NCBI GenBank assembly: GCA_027604505.1
Contig: JADIIX010000059.1
Span: 62,001 to 126,000, forward strand
From: Gonapodya sp. JEL0774
Lineage: Eukaryota; Monoblepharomycota; Monoblepharidomycetes; Monoblepharidales; Gonapodyaceae
Length of the DNA stretch: 64,000 bases
Reading direction: 5' to 3'
The position numbers were made by a program, and so were the translations under genes. Below are positions 23,410 through 36,883 of the stretch, piece after piece. Position 1 is the stretch's first letter. Each line of letters starts with the position of its first letter. Under the pieces are notes generated by a model that did no database searches, was not told the origin of the DNA, and saw only the letters and a program-made list of their open reading frames with translations.

Positions 23410-24546
23410 GTGGGGTCGAGACATTGGGGTATCACGTATCTTGCGTTGTGTGTGGTACATTGCGGTGGTGTTTGCGGTACGGTTGCGGTGCCGTTGTGGT
23501 GGCCATGGTTGTGCCTGTCGCGGTCTTTTCGCATTGGACGTCGTCTCTTGTGCGATCATGGTGGATGCTTAGTTCACCACAAAGTGTGAGTGCAAACCCA
23601 GACGGCGGACACGGTGTGTTGGAGGAAGTGCACCACTTGACCTTTCGAGAAGTTCGGCGTGAACAAATCGATTTACACATATTTCAGAAGGCAAGAAACC
23701 AAAAGTCAAAGCTTCATTGGACTCGAGACATCCTCATGATTCTGCACAGCGTGTTGCGTGTAGTGCAGTTTCGTCTGGAATCTGGCAAGCCTTTCAAACC
23801 AAAGGGAGTGTACAATATATTTAAAACCACACTAACAACCTTTGCGGCGACGAAGAGGGCAGCTCGACATCCTTTGTCCATTTCGCGCGTGAAAGTTCCA
23901 ATTTTGCGTCACTGGTTTACTTTGGTATTACGGTTCATGATTGTGGTTAGTGGCGATCATAAATGGTGGAATCCCCACGCTCTTAGACCGCGAGCTTTGG
24001 GGATCTTCCTTGCACTAGGAGCAAATTCAAGTATGCCTCACCCCATTCATATCTTGAAGCCACTTTAAGAGCCCAATCGAGCCAAGTCAGTCCGGTCCTC
24101 GTGCGAGGGGCAGATGAAGAAGGAAATGCGCGATTAGTTGAATAATCACGATACGTGAAGACTCTCTCAGTTCCCTATCCATGTGAGATCTTTGATAAGC
24201 AATGAATTGAATTCATCACTCTCAGCGTAACTGTTCGCAACCCGCCCACATGGGGGCGCTGACTGTGGCGCAGTTGGTCTCCCGAAACGTGGAGAGTGCA
24301 CAAAGAGTGAGACACGCATCGTGATTCCAGAACTGCATACTTACCTTCTTTGAGTTAAAGCGGAGTGTTTGCTTCACCCAATTCAGGTTTGTACAGCGCC
24401 CAAGGCGAGGAAACGGAGGAAACACTTGGACCAAAGCAAACAGCCAGCCCCAGAGCGTAATCGTGTGTCCATCATCTGATTTTCAAAAACGCCACCAGCC
24501 ACTCACATCAAGGACCAGGCCTTCACGGAGGAACAATCTTACAGCC
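23410..24546. other. Long region without an assigned gene
   Basis: A plus-strand frame stays open from 22959 to 24068 (about 369 codons) through the eL42 intron and last exon, but its translation is rich in Cys, His, Val and Trp and resembles no family. A minus-strand frame at about 24222-24434 encodes PFPRLGRCTNLNWVKQTLRF and may belong to a small gene starting near 24548, but the implied intron would be only about 31 bp. Neither is called as a gene. Confidence 0.35.
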
Positions 24547-27500
24547 ATGGGCCGTGAGTTGCCTTCATTGAGAGCGTTGGAACATCTCTGACAAGCTCAC
24601 CCCTCATCCGATGGCGTCCCTGATTGCACGTCCGTTTTCTTAACCCTATTTTGTCGGATCGGCTTTCAGTATTCAGCGGTTCTAATCCCATTGCTCCGAC
24701 TGAAGTCTTATCCTTACTTATTGTTCAGGTGTGTTCGTCAGGCGGACCCTCGCTGCTTTGCGGATTAGTCGTCAACACCTAGTCTCTCAATTATCACCCT
24801 GGTTTCAAAACTGGATTCGTGGACCTGAATCCGCATGACTTGAAACTACCCTGTTTCAATTTTGTGCGAAATCAAACGCAGATCCTAGTCATCATTGGCA
24901 CAACACGGTTGCTCTCTATACCTCTGCTGCGCCTGAGGCAGCCCCGTGTGATAGCTGAAGTACTAGGTGGCATTATCCTCGGGCCATCTGTTATGGGAAA
25001 CATTCCGGGATGGCAAAATACACTCTTTCCCACGCAATCTTTGCCAAGTGCGTAAGCAAGCCACCTCATACATGCGAACCCGGTATTTTTTTGGCACTAT
25101 CTCAAGTAGCTAGAGGTCTCCCGCATGGCTGGAGCGATCTCAAGCCAATTTTGGGAGGGAGACCACCAGAGAGGTGGTACCGTTCATGTCGTGTTTGCTC
25201 CAAGGTTTAACGCAATTTGCCTCAAACTGGACTTGCCTGCATTTGGAGACGCCATGTCGAAGTGGACGGCAGAGGTTGCTGCTTAATGTGGACTTTGAGA
25301 CTGACATGTTTATTGGCCCAAATTTGGTATCTAAAACCTCGTTCCGTCAGTTCTCCAATCATTTGCCAACGTCGGTCTCATCTTCTTCATGTTCCTCGTC
25401 GGCGTAAGTGCCACGCTTTGCGAGTTCTTTTTGTTTTGTGCCAGTCATCGACTTCTTACGAACTGCCCGTTCCTGACGACCGGATCAGTTGGAGCTCGAT
25501 CTTCGATCGCTTCGCTCGCATCTGCGTAATTCCCTCATTATTGCGGGCACGGGCCTGCTCGTGCCGTTTGCCTTAGCCGCGCCCATCGGTTACATCCTGT
25601 ATATCAAACTCGCAGACTCAGAGAAGGTCAGCGTGGGCAACTTCGTCTTGTTCATTTTGGTCAGCATGAGCATAACAGTGAGTTAAACTCATTGAATAGA
25701 TCTAGGATTAAGGTGGGGGGGAGCTTGATCGTTTTACGGTTATCCAACAGGCCTTCCCGGTGCTCGCCCGTATCATGTCGGACCGAAATCTCTTCACCAC
25801 CCGAGTTGGTATTACTGCCATCTCCGCGGCTGCCGTCGGTGACGCAGTCGGATGGCTCCTGCTGGCTGTCGTGGTGTCTGTTGTTTCTGCTTCAACCCCT
25901 TTAGCTGCTCTGTGGGCCTTCTTGTGTGGCATCGGTCTCACACTCTTTCTGTTTCTTGTGGTGCGGAGAGGTGGGTGACTGTGGGAATCAAAATTTTCGG
26001 TCATTTTCGGTCCTGTTAATGAGGACCATTGTGGCTGAATTTCATCTCTAGGCCTGTCTGCCCTGATGAAACTTTCATCCACGCGCGAGAGCCTGAACAC
26101 CTTCATGATTTTCGTAGTGTACTTCCTCGTTCTCGCTGCTAGTTGGTTCACAGAGGCCATCGGTTGGTTGCAATCTCTTCATCGTTTTGGCCGGCCGACT
26201 GTCACTCACTATTCTTGTGTATTGTCTTCCGTTCGGTAACTACCGAATGCTTGCAGGTATTCACGTGAGTCGATCTGCTGCATCTTTAAAAATTGCGTGG
26301 TGTGAGAGCAACTCCGTTCATGCTTCACACTCTTTGTCAGGCGATCTTTGGTGCTTTCCTGGTCGGCCTGGTTGTTCCCCACGATAATGGCTTCGCCATC
26401 CAACTGACCGAGAAAACAGAGGACTTTGTTGCCATTCTTCTTGTACCGCTTTACTTCGCCTATTCAGGTCTTCGTACAAAGTTGGGAGTGCTCAACGACG
26501 GGTTGGTCTGGGGTCTCGTGGTTCTCGTCATTTCCGGGGCGTGTGTGGGCAAGATATTCGGTAGTGCGATTCCCAGTAGGATACTCGGTCTCTCATGGAG
26601 AGAATCGTGGACTGTTGGTGAGTTTTCTTCAAGTGTTCGTCAAAATTTGCTCCCCAATGTATTGTTCGACCCATTTCGCAGGATTCCTCATGAACACAAA
26701 AGGACTTGTGGAGCTAATCGTGCTGAACGTAGGGCTTGACGCGGGCGTACTGAACGAGAAATCTTTTGTGGTAATGACCATCATGGGTGAGCTTTCATTT
26801 TCAGATGCTCAGAGTGACGGGAGTTTACACCTGACGGTTTTGTGATTTCTTTTGTGTAGCTATTGTCACCACTCTTATCACTGCTCCCGTGGTATCTTTC
26901 ATCTACCCACAAAAGTATCACGTGCGCATCCACGCCCGTGATCCCCACCATGCCGGTGACGATGCAGTATCTGTTCATTCCCGTACCTCCCGTCACCTCA
27001 CTCGTCGGCACAAAGCTGAGAATCGATTCTCCATTTTGCACGAGATGGATGCTCTCAGCTCATTTGTGGGACAAAAGCCTGCGAACGGATCTAACCCATT
27101 TGCACCTGTGGACGTAGCGGGCCTCAACGTCCTGGTGTGCCTCATCGAGCAGCACTCCTTACCCGGGTTTATGTCACTCCTTCACATGGTTGGATCGTAC
27201 TTCAAAATGACTGCCGCGCAAGGGGCAGCAGCAGCATCAGCTGAAAGAGCTGCTGCAGTCGCAAATGCTGCTCAGTCACCAAAAGGATCCGCAAATGGCA
27301 GCGGTGCATCTGCACTCCAGGCGTTATTCGCAGGTGGTAATAAGGAAGATTCTACAGCGACTACTCTCCCCAGAGAAGGATCCACTCCACTGTTCGCCAT
27401 GCGCAGTTCTGAGAGTCAACAACATGAACCAGCACAGTTGTCGGTTGTTGCCCTTCGATTGGTGGCGATGACAGATAGAACATCTGCTATCATGGCGGAA

Positions 27501-29174
27501 TTGGAACAGGAAACAACAATGCTAGTAAGTAAAATGAATGCGCAGGCGAATATAGCGCCCATCCACTCGTGTGCGGATTCTCTCCCGTTCCCCCCCTGTC
27601 TCACCATGTTACTCTTTACCATCACCAGCGCGACCCGCTCCTGAATGTATTCCGAACATTTGCACAGATCAACAAGATATCTTGCCTTCCGTCGCTGGCC
27701 GTGCGTCAGCCGGAGCTCTTTCCCGAGGAAATCGTGCAAGCAGCTGACGAGTGTGGTGCTGGTCTGGTGCTTATGCCATTGACGTCACATTCCGCTCTCG
27801 AAGGTGATATGAGTCGATTGGAGGGATGGTTTGAGAGACAGTATAGGTCCAGAACAGTGAGTACAGAATTAAGTTCCGTAAGTTGAACTTGAACTGACTC
27901 AGGTCTTTGTGACGGTGTCACGTAAGCCCCTTGTCTCGGATGTGCTGTCTCGATGCCCTGCCACTGTGGGAGTCTTTGTCGATCACGGATTTGGTGGCTT
28001 TGTTCAAGGAGGAGCCCTAAATGCCACATCCAGCATGAGCGTGTTTCTAACCGGATCTACAACCAACGTCGGCACCGACTTTCCAGCACTCTCTACCCCA
28101 GGAGTGGGAAATGTATTGGGGCACGAGCTGGTCACAGAATCCGGAACCACCCCGGGGGCCGAGGAGATGCCTCAGGCTTACCTCAACGCATCTGTAAGAA
28201 TGCTCGTGATCTTCACGGGTGGCAAGGATGATCGCACGGCCTTGGCTTTCGCTTTGCGTCTTCTTGGTCACCCGAATGTCGCATTGGATGTCCTCAGAGT
28301 CATTATTGACATGCCAACCAAGTCATGGGCGGTTCCCAGTGACGCTGAAGAGGATGAGCGGATGTGGAAGAGCCTCAAAGAAGGTCTTTTGACAAAGCGG
28401 ATGGGACCTTTCTCTTCTCGTTTGTCACTCAGGGAGCGTACCATCTCGGAGAACAATGATGACCTTATAAAACTAACCTTGGAGGAAGTTGTGAAGCTTC
28501 GTAAATCGGATCTTGTGATTTGCGGTCGGGGGACACCCGTTGTGGGAAAGCGAATACGCGCAGACACTGTTGCACTTTTGGAAACCGAAGTGAGCGCTCC
28601 TGAATACGACAAGCACTTGGAGGCCGAGGCTAGTACCAAGGAGGCTCCTGTGGTCACCGAGAGTACCGCCATCGACATTCATCACAAGCCTGGAAACGCC
28701 CGTCTTGAGCTTCTGAGGGATGAAGAGAACGAGCATGCAAACGCTCAAACTCATCAATCTACTCATTCGACAACCGCTCAGCGTCTCGCCGGCTGGATCA
28801 AAGTCTCTGCTGTTGGGAGCTCATCGTCAGTTGGTGGTTCCGCAGTACCTCCCAGTCCATCGCATGCTCACCCTGTGGAACATGATGAGGTGGATGACGC
28901 GGAGCTTGGGGCTCTCGGCGTCGTGGGCTCAGCTCTCGTCGTAACAGCAAGTCACCACCTGCACCACTCTCATCACGCCCCATTACGGATGCATGACCGG
29001 ACCAGCAGTGTGAGGTCAATCCGAGCAGTGGGCAGTGGCAAAGGTCATTCGTACTTTGAGCACCTGGGACCGATTAAGGCCAGTGTTCTCGTTATGAGAG
29101 GCCCGATGTTCTCGGAATCGGACGAAGAGGGCGAGCCATCCAAGATGAAGGAAGATGCCGACAAAATGGCCTAA
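24547..29174 (+). CDS. KHA1: K+/H+ antiporter, KHA1/CHX type (CPA2 family)
   Basis: Endomembrane monovalent cation/proton exchanger. Thirteen exons join in frame to about 1,119 residues: 24547-24553, 24670-24728, 24882-25047, 25351-25403, 25489-25677, 25751-25970, 26052-26162, 26257-26264, 26341-26617, 26682-26786, 26860-27524, 27629-27856 and 27903-29174. The Na/H exchanger domain shows [52 protein letters not shown] (the Asp expected in the ion site of CPA2 carriers) and [21 protein letters not shown] long cytosolic regulatory region with USP-like folds follows, rich in His near the end. The 7-nt first coding exon (MG plus one base) and the 8-nt microexon 8 are inferred because both restore frame and conserved sequence ([19 protein letters not shown]). 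Confidence 0.93.
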
Positions 29175-29842
29175 GACAAAATTAACCGGCTTGATATGGC
29201 TGGAACAACAATTGGACATTTTCGGTGGATATGAGCACAGTGAAGAGAACAGTGATCCATGACTTTTCTCCATTGGACTGAGAAGTAATGTGAATGAAGC
29301 GATTTGTACTTGGTTCTTTCTAGTCACTCATCAGCAGTGTAATATTCGTTCACGGGTGAACGAGTCGGGTTCAGTACAACCCTGCCTATCAGCCGCCACA
29401 TTGATAAACAGTTCGGCAGTTCCTAATAAATTGTGGTTGTTCCACTCAAAAGGGCCAGTTTGATGTACATTGTACTCAGGCCAGCCCCATCATGCTCGAA
29501 TAAGAGATGAACCAGAAAACTGTGCAGATCCTGTTCGACGACCCTTTGTTATTATGAGATTGTCCCACCATTCATCCTTACAGACGGTCCAGCGAACAAC
29601 AAATTTAAGCTTAGTTGCTCCATCATAATAGCTAAATCCGTTTCGCGGAAGGACTTAGCATTATTCGCAAGGAGAATTTTAGAAGACAGTGCTGCATGGA
29701 ATGAATGGGCGGGAACAGCACCAATTAGTAACAGTTTAGGAGACTGTTTCTTTTAAATTGCACGAGATCTCAACGTGATCCAATTTCTAGGTTGATACCC
29801 CACATGTGAATGCAGCTCCCATGCCTCACGCAGTCCAACATT
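29175..29842. other. Convergent intergenic region
   Basis: 3' ends of the antiporter (+) and the ankyrin gene (-) face each other. The stretch is moderately AT-rich, with no coding region supported. Confidence 0.45.
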
Positions 29843-32482
29843 TCAATCACGCCTGCCCCCACCTCCGAAGTCCGGACCGAAATCTGGCCCATCTCCACCA
29901 TGCCTCCTCCCGCCACCAAAATCTGGTCCGTCGCCTCCCCCATGAGGTCTTCCGTCGTGCGGCCTCCCTCCGAAATCTGGTCCGTCACCTCTACCGCCAC
30001 CAAAGTCAGGACCATCACCTCCTCCATGCGGTCTCCCGCCACCAAACATGCCACCAATATCTGGTCCGTCCGCATGGGGCCTTCCACCGAAATCTGGTCC
30101 ATCCGCATTGGGCCTTCCACCGAAATCAGGCCCGTCTCCATTGGGCCTTCCACCGAAATCTGGTCCGTCCGCATGGGGCCTTCCACCAAAATCGGGCCCG
30201 TCCCCATACGGCCTCCCGCCGAAGTCGGGTCCATCGCCCAACCTCCCAGCACCCCCGTATCTTCCAGGTCTGTGACCACCCCCTCCAATAATGCCCATAC
30301 CCGCAAGCTGCGAAGCCAACATCGCATCAGTATTCGGGTAAGAAGGGGACTGGTTTACGTAGACGACGTTGGGCTTCAAAGCAGGAGGCGGTGCATACTG
30401 TGGCTGCTGCTGGTAAACAACTTGAGGAGGGGGGTTTTGCGAAGGAGGGGCATAATACGTTGGTTGCTGAGGTGGGGGACCATATGATGGTGGTGTGGAG
30501 TAAGGTGAAGATGGTGGTGGGGGAGCATACTGTGACTGCTGGCTTGGGGGTGGAGGATACAGTTGCTGCTGTTGTGGTGGTGGCGGCGGAAGGTACTGAT
30601 TTGGTGGAGGATGAGCGTATTGGTTTGGTGGAGGCGGAGTGTACTGGTTAGGTGGAGGCGGAGTGTATTGGTTTGGTGGAGGCGGAGTGTACTGGTTNNN
30701 NNNNNNNNNNNNNNNNNNNNNNNNNNNNNNNNNNNNNNNNNNNNNNNNNNNNNNNNNNNNNNNNNNNNNNNNNNNNNNNNNNNNNNNNNNNNNNNNCTGG
30801 TTTGGTGGAGGCGGAGTGTACTGGTTAGGTGGAGGCGGAGTGTATTGGTTTGGTGGAGGCGGAGTGTACTGGTTAGGTGGAGGCGGGGTGTATTGGCTTT
30901 GGGGAGGAGCGTTTTGGGGTTGATGAGCGGGCTGGCTTGTGGGAGGAGGGTATTGCTGTTGCTGCGCAGATTGGCTTTGGGCGGGAGCGTATTGTTGTTG
31001 CTGATGCGCCTGGTTGGGATAGGGAGGGTACGGGCTAGTCGGTGAGGTGCCCGTGGGCGGTGCATATCCCTGACCTGGAGTTGATGCCCCGTGTTGGTTC
31101 GTGCGCTTCGGGGGATGCACATACATGTCCTCGGAGGAGGGGGGTTGAGGTTTAGGCGTGTGAGCCGTCAGCAATGTGGCGGCACCCGCCGTTGCGGCCA
31201 GACCGGCGGCGACCACGGTGGGTGAGGGAAGGTACGAGGGAGTCCAATTGGCAGGAGGGCTTGGGTATGTGTTGGACGGAGGGGGTGCGGAAGGAAGAGG
31301 GTCGTCGGATGAGGACGGGGGAGGGGGGTTGTTAGATGAACTGGAATGTGAAGCGGCTGAGGGGTGGGGGGGATAGGCTTGCGTCTGAGCACCGGAAGCA
31401 CCCTGCTGAGGATACTTCGGTGGTGGTGCGTTATGCTGAGAATATGTTTGAGCTGGCGGAGCTTGTTGCGGCTGCTTTTGTGCCGCCTCTTGGACCATTG
31501 CAATAAATTTGCCGGAGGGATCAATCGGGTATCCAAATTGGTCCTTTCTGGTTTTGAGGGATGCCGCAGTTTGCAAAGCAGCGGGGGAGACTCGGGCGCC
31601 ATAAGAGAGAAGCGCAGAAACAATGTTGAGATTGGGCGCTTGAACCGAGTCCTGAGGTTGGTGAGCAGTTGGTCACCCGGTTCTCAAATATATAATGCAA
31701 TACTTCAAATACTCACATCACAAGCCTCGCCAGGTACCTCTGGGTTCTTGAGTGTAATATCTGGTCCTCGCTTGTTCATCTTCCCCTCCCAGCACGACAG
31801 CGAGAACTCCAGAGCGGATGAAAATGATGCTCCATCAATCCACCGGGCAGACTCCCACTGTTGTGAAGACCACGAACCAGACGGATGGCATGCTGCAACT
31901 CTCCAGGAGATTGGGCGGTTCGGGTCTGCGCCTAAAAGCCGATTTGTCAATTGCATCAGGATTGATATGTTGAGAGTCGAAAGTTGAGCGCTGTTCAGGA
32001 GCTCTCCACGCACCTGCGCCAAGCAGTGAGGTGACAATGTCAGCGTTTTCATTGCGAATCGCAATCGCCAACACGCTTTCCATCTGCTGTGTGTCCCTTC
32101 TCTCTTGTCCACCTTGAAGGACCGCGACCAATGTCACGATCTTTCGCACATTTGGGTCCGCACCAGCTTTCAGCGCCTTTTTCACATCTTCCGTCTTTAT
32201 TTGTTCGCAGGCGAGAAGCAACCTGAGCGAAGTTTCGCTGGTGGACATCGATTCAAAGAGATCGGTTGAACTGTTGGTCGCTTGTTGACTGTTTGGCTCA
32301 CGGTCCCCACTCACTCGTGCCAAACCAGACAAGTTGACTGTGCAATATGTATCACAACCCATTAGGTAAACCCATTCTAGCGCACCATTCCGAAAAATTC
32401 TAAGAGAGGCAGCAATTGCAGCGAAGCGTGCCTGCATTTGAAGTATCGTGGGTGACAAATCAGAGGATGAGCCACGCATTGT
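29843..32482 (-). CDS. Ankyrin-repeat protein with PPPPNQYT and GPDFGGRP repeat arrays
   Basis: N-terminal ankyrin repeats are visible: TEDVKKALKAGADPNVR, SVLAIAIRNENADIVTSLLGAD (Asp completed across an intron, acceptor TTAGGCGCAG) and NLNIVSALLSYGARVSPAALQTAA. A segment resembling QARFAAIAASLRIFRNGALEWVYL precedes them. Two introns lie at about 31920-32012 and 31645-31716. The last exon, about 600 residues, is disordered: Pro/Gln/Ser-rich, then TPPPPNQY repeats interrupted by the assembly gap, then GDGPDFGGRP-type repeats to the stop. The ATG at 32482 is preferred because it leaves about 170 bp to the divergent gene; one at 32632 is also in frame but would leave 22 bp. Function is unknown. 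Such tails suggest phase separation or scaffold roles, an inference only. A short alanine-rich stretch (VVAAGLAATAGAATLL) is not a clear membrane helix. Confidence 0.75.
29870..30290 (-). repeat. 33-bp coding tandem repeat (GDGPDFGGRPH units)
   Basis: About ten or more units of 11 residues (variants GDGPDFGGRPY, ADGPDFGGRPH, GDGPDFGGRPN) followed by degenerate copies with extra Gly/His. On the plus strand the unit reads roughly TGGGCCTTCCACCGAAATCTGGTCCGTCCGCA and is in frame on the minus strand throughout. Confidence 0.85.
30598..30895 (-). repeat. 24-bp coding tandem repeat (TPPPPNQY) with a 99-bp N gap
   Basis: Near-identical 24-bp units encoding Thr-Pro-Pro-Pro-Pro-Asn-Gln-Tyr alternate between GGTTTGGTGGAGGCGG and GGTTAGGTGGAGGCGG forms on the plus strand. 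N bases run from 30698 to 30796. The repeat continues on both sides in the same protein frame, so the gap is almost certainly a collapsed or unresolved part of the array and its true length is unknown. Confidence 0.9.
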
Positions 32483-32654
32483 CACACGTTTCCCGTACAG
32501 CTCGGACTTTTCGTCAACGGATAATTCTCTCCTGCCGAGGCTTTCGGTTGCATGAAAAAGGTGATTAGACAAAGTTTTTTTGGTGGTGTCCCCGCAAAGG
32601 GATAAGGTAGGTGACCACAATTTGGAGCCCAATCAGACCAAACCGCGAGGAGCA
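32483..32654. promoter_or_regulatory. Short bidirectional promoter between the ankyrin and JmjC genes
   Basis: Two genes start here in opposite directions with about 170 bp between the preferred start codons. The stretch holds an AAAAAGGTG...AAAGTTTTTTTGG segment. A shared promoter is inferred from spacing only. Confidence 0.4.
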
Positions 32655-35836
<3,182 letters not shown>

Positions 35837-36883
35837 AGGAGGAGGTGAATTGGAGCGTTGCAGTACCAGTCGCGGTGAAATCTTCCCACAACGTAGTTTC
35901 AAAGATACCAAACATTGCTACCCCCAGCTGTATCAATTACACAAATGTTCTCTGATATTTCATCTCATCAGGGCATGCGGCATTTATCTAACAATCATAA
36001 TCTGTGCGAGAAGAAGACACAGAAAATTCTACATATGTGGCGGTAGTCTCATTCAGCAACGTTTGAGTAATATTTATCGGTATTGCGTGGGGCATTGAGC
36101 AAATGAGCTTTCGAAGAAGGCAGCCATGCACCTTCGGCTGGGTTGTTGCACCTGACTCGAGGTTTACAACTGACGACAAAATCGAGGTGGCAACTGAACT
36201 GTCAGTCGACGGAAGTGGAGGTGTTTGGATGCGCCGCGCCCTCAGGAGGCTGTGGTTTTGGCAATGAAACGGTTGGGCACTGAAGTATAATAGTTGACTT
36301 ATTTGATATGAATGGAAGGCATTGGGAGGCATAATACACGGTGAGTCAAGAGATGGCGACATATATTATTGAAGGAGTCAGGTCAGAACAGTCACGCTTG
36401 CGTGCTGTGCCAGTCCAGACTTTACCCAAACTTTTTTTATCTTGGTGATCAAGCTGCTCCGGCGCCAATCACGGGGAACGTCGAACGCCAGAAGTGCTCT
36501 AAGCCGATTGGGAAGAACCATAAGAATAGCCATCGCGTGGATTCGTCGGCAGAGACGCTAAATTGGAGACGAGAAAAGGCCGAGATCAACTATCGTACCT
36601 TTTGGTGAGCAAGACGGAGGGAGACTGCGTAATAGCGCAATGCGAGACTGACGGAAATGAACCGAATGGAGAGCTCTCAATTGTGCTTCTTTCAACTGTG
36701 GATTCGCGGTGCACGAGGTCTTCACCTGTGGGAAGCCAGGAATCCGTGGACCCCAACTCAAATGTTCCCCCGGAAAACGGAATACAGACTCACTCTCGAA
36801 GGAATTTTGATTTGATTCGAGGATGGAGTACGCATCCTGAACGCACTTAATAATTTCACACCAATCCAAACGCAGGACCACAC
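35837..36883. other. Intergenic region between the JmjC and aspartokinase genes
   Basis: About 1 kb without a supported gene. Short open frames exist on both strands near 36370-36850 but lack conserved motifs or plausible splice partners. The second half should hold the aspartokinase promoter and leader. Confidence 0.4.

Noticed and set aside
24222-24548. Possible small minus-strand gene with PFPRLGRC and LNWVKQTLRF segments
   Set aside because: Joining it to an ATG at 24548 needs an intron of about 31 bp, shorter than any other here. It also overlaps the inferred first exon of the antiporter.
30563-31045. Plus-strand Trp/Arg/Val-repeat protein across the N gap
   Set aside because: It is the antisense of the TPPPPNQY array; the minus-strand frame is the one joined to ankyrin exons.
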